Below, in pieces: positions 62,701 through 64,000 of a stretch of 64,000 nucleotides of DNA (its first letter is position 1; the number at the start of each line of letters is the position of its first letter). The notes beneath the pieces are model-generated. The model did no database searches. It was not told the origin of the DNA and worked only from the letters and a program-made list of their open reading frames with translations. A program made the translations under genes and the position numbers. Location of the stretch: contig VEPM01000002.1 in NCBI GenBank assembly GCA_012026795.1, forward strand, positions 1 through 64,000, given 5' to 3'. The stretch is from Candidatus Methanoperedens sp. Its GTDB lineage: Archaea; Halobacteriota; Methanosarcinia; Methanosarcinales; Methanoperedenaceae.

Positions 62701-62943
62701 CGGTTTTGCATGATGTTTATCCTGCATCTGGATGTATTTCTCAACAATCTCCCATCCATTTCCCACAGACCCATGGAAGCAGCTTGGTGCCCACATATGT
62801 TCACCGCACCATTCCTTAAGATGGGGAAATTCCTTCCTGATTATTCTGCTTGTCCGTTCTTTCAGTTTTTTCACGATAAAACTGAGCGAATACTTTAGAG
62901 GGTATTTAAAGAAAATATGTACATGATCAGGATTTACTGCACC
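62690..62943 (-). mobile_element. IS200/IS605-type TnpA transposase fragment
   Basis: On the minus strand, in one frame: NPDHVHIFFKYPLKYSLSFI, then VKKLKERTSRIIRKEFPHL, GEHMWAPSCFHGSVGNGW and EIVEKYIQMQ. The HxH of the HUH nuclease (DHVHIF) and the catalytic Tyr (EKYIQ) remain, but the N-terminal third is missing. One end lies in the nuclease-like gene, the other overlaps the last codons of ppsA. Confidence 0.75.
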
Positions 62944-64000
62944 TCGCTCCCTTGAGCAGCAACTGCATCTCCGTTCTCGCAACCATATCCCGCACAGCCT
63001 CAACCGCATCGATATTCGCGGAAATGCTCGTGATACCAAGCTCCACTAGCCTCTTTGCCACTTTCGGGTTGCTTCCCGCCTGTCCACAGATACTTGTCTT
63101 CACACCGACCTTATTGCACTCGATGATGACATGCTCTATAAGCTTCATGATAGCAGGATGCAGTTCATTATACAGGTGAGCGACATGTTCGTTATTCCTG
63201 TCAACCGCAAGCGTGTACTGTGTCAGGTCGTTGGTGCCAAAGCTCACAAAATTCAGCCCCTCGGCAAGGAACTGATCGATTATTAGCGCAGCCGCAGGGA
63301 TCTCGACCATTATTCCGATATCGATCCTGTCAATGTCAATCCCGTTATTCCGCATGAACTCTTTTGCTCTTCGCAACTCAGATGGATGCTGGACAAGAGG
63401 GATCATTATACCCATATTATTATAACCGCGTTTTATCAATTCTTTGAATGCCTTTACCTCAAGCTCGAAATGTTCGGTATCAATAAGGTCACGCCTGATA
63501 CCACGGTATCCGAGCATCGGATTTGGCTCAACCGGTTCACCCTCGCCTCCCTCCATAGCCCTGAACTCATCAGTGGGCGCATCAAGTGTTCTTACCCATA
63601 CAGGTTTTGGATAGAAGGCATCAACCACCGTCTGGATTCTCGAAACAAGCTCCTCAACATACTCATCTGCCTTTCCTTCCTTTATGTATTGCTTGGGGTG
63701 TTTTGGAAGACCAAGGATCATGTGCTCGATTCGTAAAAGCCCCACGCCATCTGCCTGCGTTTCAATAGCCCGCGCCGTAGCTTCAGGGATTGAAACATTA
63801 ACCTTTACTTCAGTTGCAGTTACCGGTTTTGATTTTGCAAATGATATAACTGATTTTTCCTTTTGTGCTGTTTCAGGAACCACAATTTCTTTCTTACCTT
63901 CAAACACAAGCCCCTTTTCCCCGTCTACTGTTATTTTCATACCATCCGTTAATATTTCAGTGGCCTTCCTTGTTCCTACGACAGCAGGGCAGCCCAGTTC
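62927..64000 (-). CDS. ppsA: Phosphoenolpyruvate synthase, C-terminal part (partial)
   Basis: The frame is open to the right edge, where it reads ELGCPAVVGTRKATEILTDG, so an upstream part lies outside the window. EHMILGLPKHPKQYIKEGKA, PVWVRTLDAPTDEFRAMEGG, NPMLGYRGIRRDL, FVSFGTNDLTQYTLAVDRNN and SICGQAGSNPKVAKRLVELG are the PEP-utilising enzyme barrel with its catalytic Cys. It makes PEP from pyruvate. The last residues (KGARCSKS) run into the IS fragment, so the native end may be altered by a few residues. Confidence 0.95.
   Translation of the reverse strand, partial: ELGCPAVVGTRKATEILTDGMKITVDGEKGLVFEGKKEIVVPETAQKEKSVISFAKSKPVTATEVKVNVSIPEATARAIETQADGVGLLRIEHMILGLPKHPKQYIKEGKADEYVEELVSRIQTVVDAFYPKPVWVRTLDAPTDEFRAMEGGEGEPVEPNPMLGYRGIRRDLIDTEHFELEVKAFKELIKRGYNNMGIMIPLVQHPSELRRAKEFMRNNGIDIDRIDIGIMVEIPAAALIIDQFLAEGLNFVSFGTNDLTQYTLAVDRNNEHVAHLYNELHPAIMKLIEHVIIECNKVGVKTSICGQAGSNPKVAKRLVELGITSISANIDAVEAVRDMVARTEMQLLLKGARCSKS

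Noticed and set aside
62653-63039. A full transposase gene on the minus strand
   Set aside because: Only the part from about 62943 down matches TnpA; the start lies antisense inside ppsA, so it is a fragment.

Overview
The window is archaeal chromosome with moderate-to-low G+C. It carries a 20S proteasome alpha subunit, RadA, a three-OB-fold RPA, archaeal DnaG, Cbf5, an archaeal-type TrpRS, a tRNA-Trp whose bulge-helix-bulge intron holds a C/D box guide RNA, a three-piece archaeal glutamate synthase, an HdrB/HdrC-like fusion and an archaeal CobT-family protein. Together these point to a euryarchaeon of the methanogen/ANME lineage. The AcnB-type aconitase, isocitrate dehydrogenase, Sdh-type flavoprotein and HdrBC-like protein would fit a Methanosarcinales or Methanoperedens-like genome. 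That placement is inference; no 16S rRNA or mcr gene is present to confirm it.

Layout. 1-3.0 kb: five overlapping minus-strand genes for single-pass membrane proteins, probably part of an archaeal pilus/secretion locus. 3.2-8.7 kb: a VapBC pair with a palindromic operator, a hypothetical pair, an MgtC/DUF4010 membrane protein, a DUF1786 protein, a YgiT-like zinc finger and a ParE/RelE module. 8.7-12.8 kb: an information-processing block (phosphoglycolate phosphatase, RadA, RPA, PsmA, JAMM protease), then tRNA-Lys. 13-16 kb: a frameshifted secreted protein, a small membrane protein, and a radical SAM/SPASM enzyme divergent from a small protein across a palindrome. 16-24.3 kb: isocitrate dehydrogenase, a toroid-repeat protein, the intron-bearing tRNA-Trp, gene remnants, a B12/radical SAM protein, an ABC-2 exporter, an Smr protein and a TM-helix channel-like protein. 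24.3-35.8 kb: two COG1856-like radical SAM proteins, a Nudix protein, SdhA, a repeat/zinc-ribbon protein, an M42 peptidase, a GT-C transferase and a LUD/ferredoxin protein. 36-40.3 kb: HEPN/MNT, tRNA-Ser and the conserved adk-EMC3-cmk-cbf5 operon. 40.4-51.5 kb: AcnB, a Pro-rich repeat protein, TrpRS, an RHH-like regulator, a glycosyltransferase, MtnA, roadblock, a TGS GTPase and Nif3. 51.7-56.5 kb: the HdrBC-like plus GltB1/B2/B3 operon. 57-60.6 kb: DnaG, CobT, a TrmB-type regulator divergent from a ferredoxin, and DUF350. 60.7-64 kb: two HicBA modules around a group II intron remnant, an IS200 transposase fragment that truncates a nuclease-like gene, and the 3' part of ppsA.

Functional links. 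The proteasome, JAMM, RPA and RadA genes look like one housekeeping block. AcnB, isocitrate dehydrogenase and the HdrBC-linked glutamate synthase could form a route from citrate through 2-oxoglutarate to glutamate, though the genes are dispersed. The 60.7-63 kb stretch is a mobile-element and toxin-antitoxin graveyard. The most distinctive signals are the HdrBC-glutamate synthase operon, the domain V of a group II intron with no reverse transcriptase, the dual-guide C/D RNA in the tRNA-Trp intron, several palindromic operators, and a set of intergenic repeats with a 9-base period.
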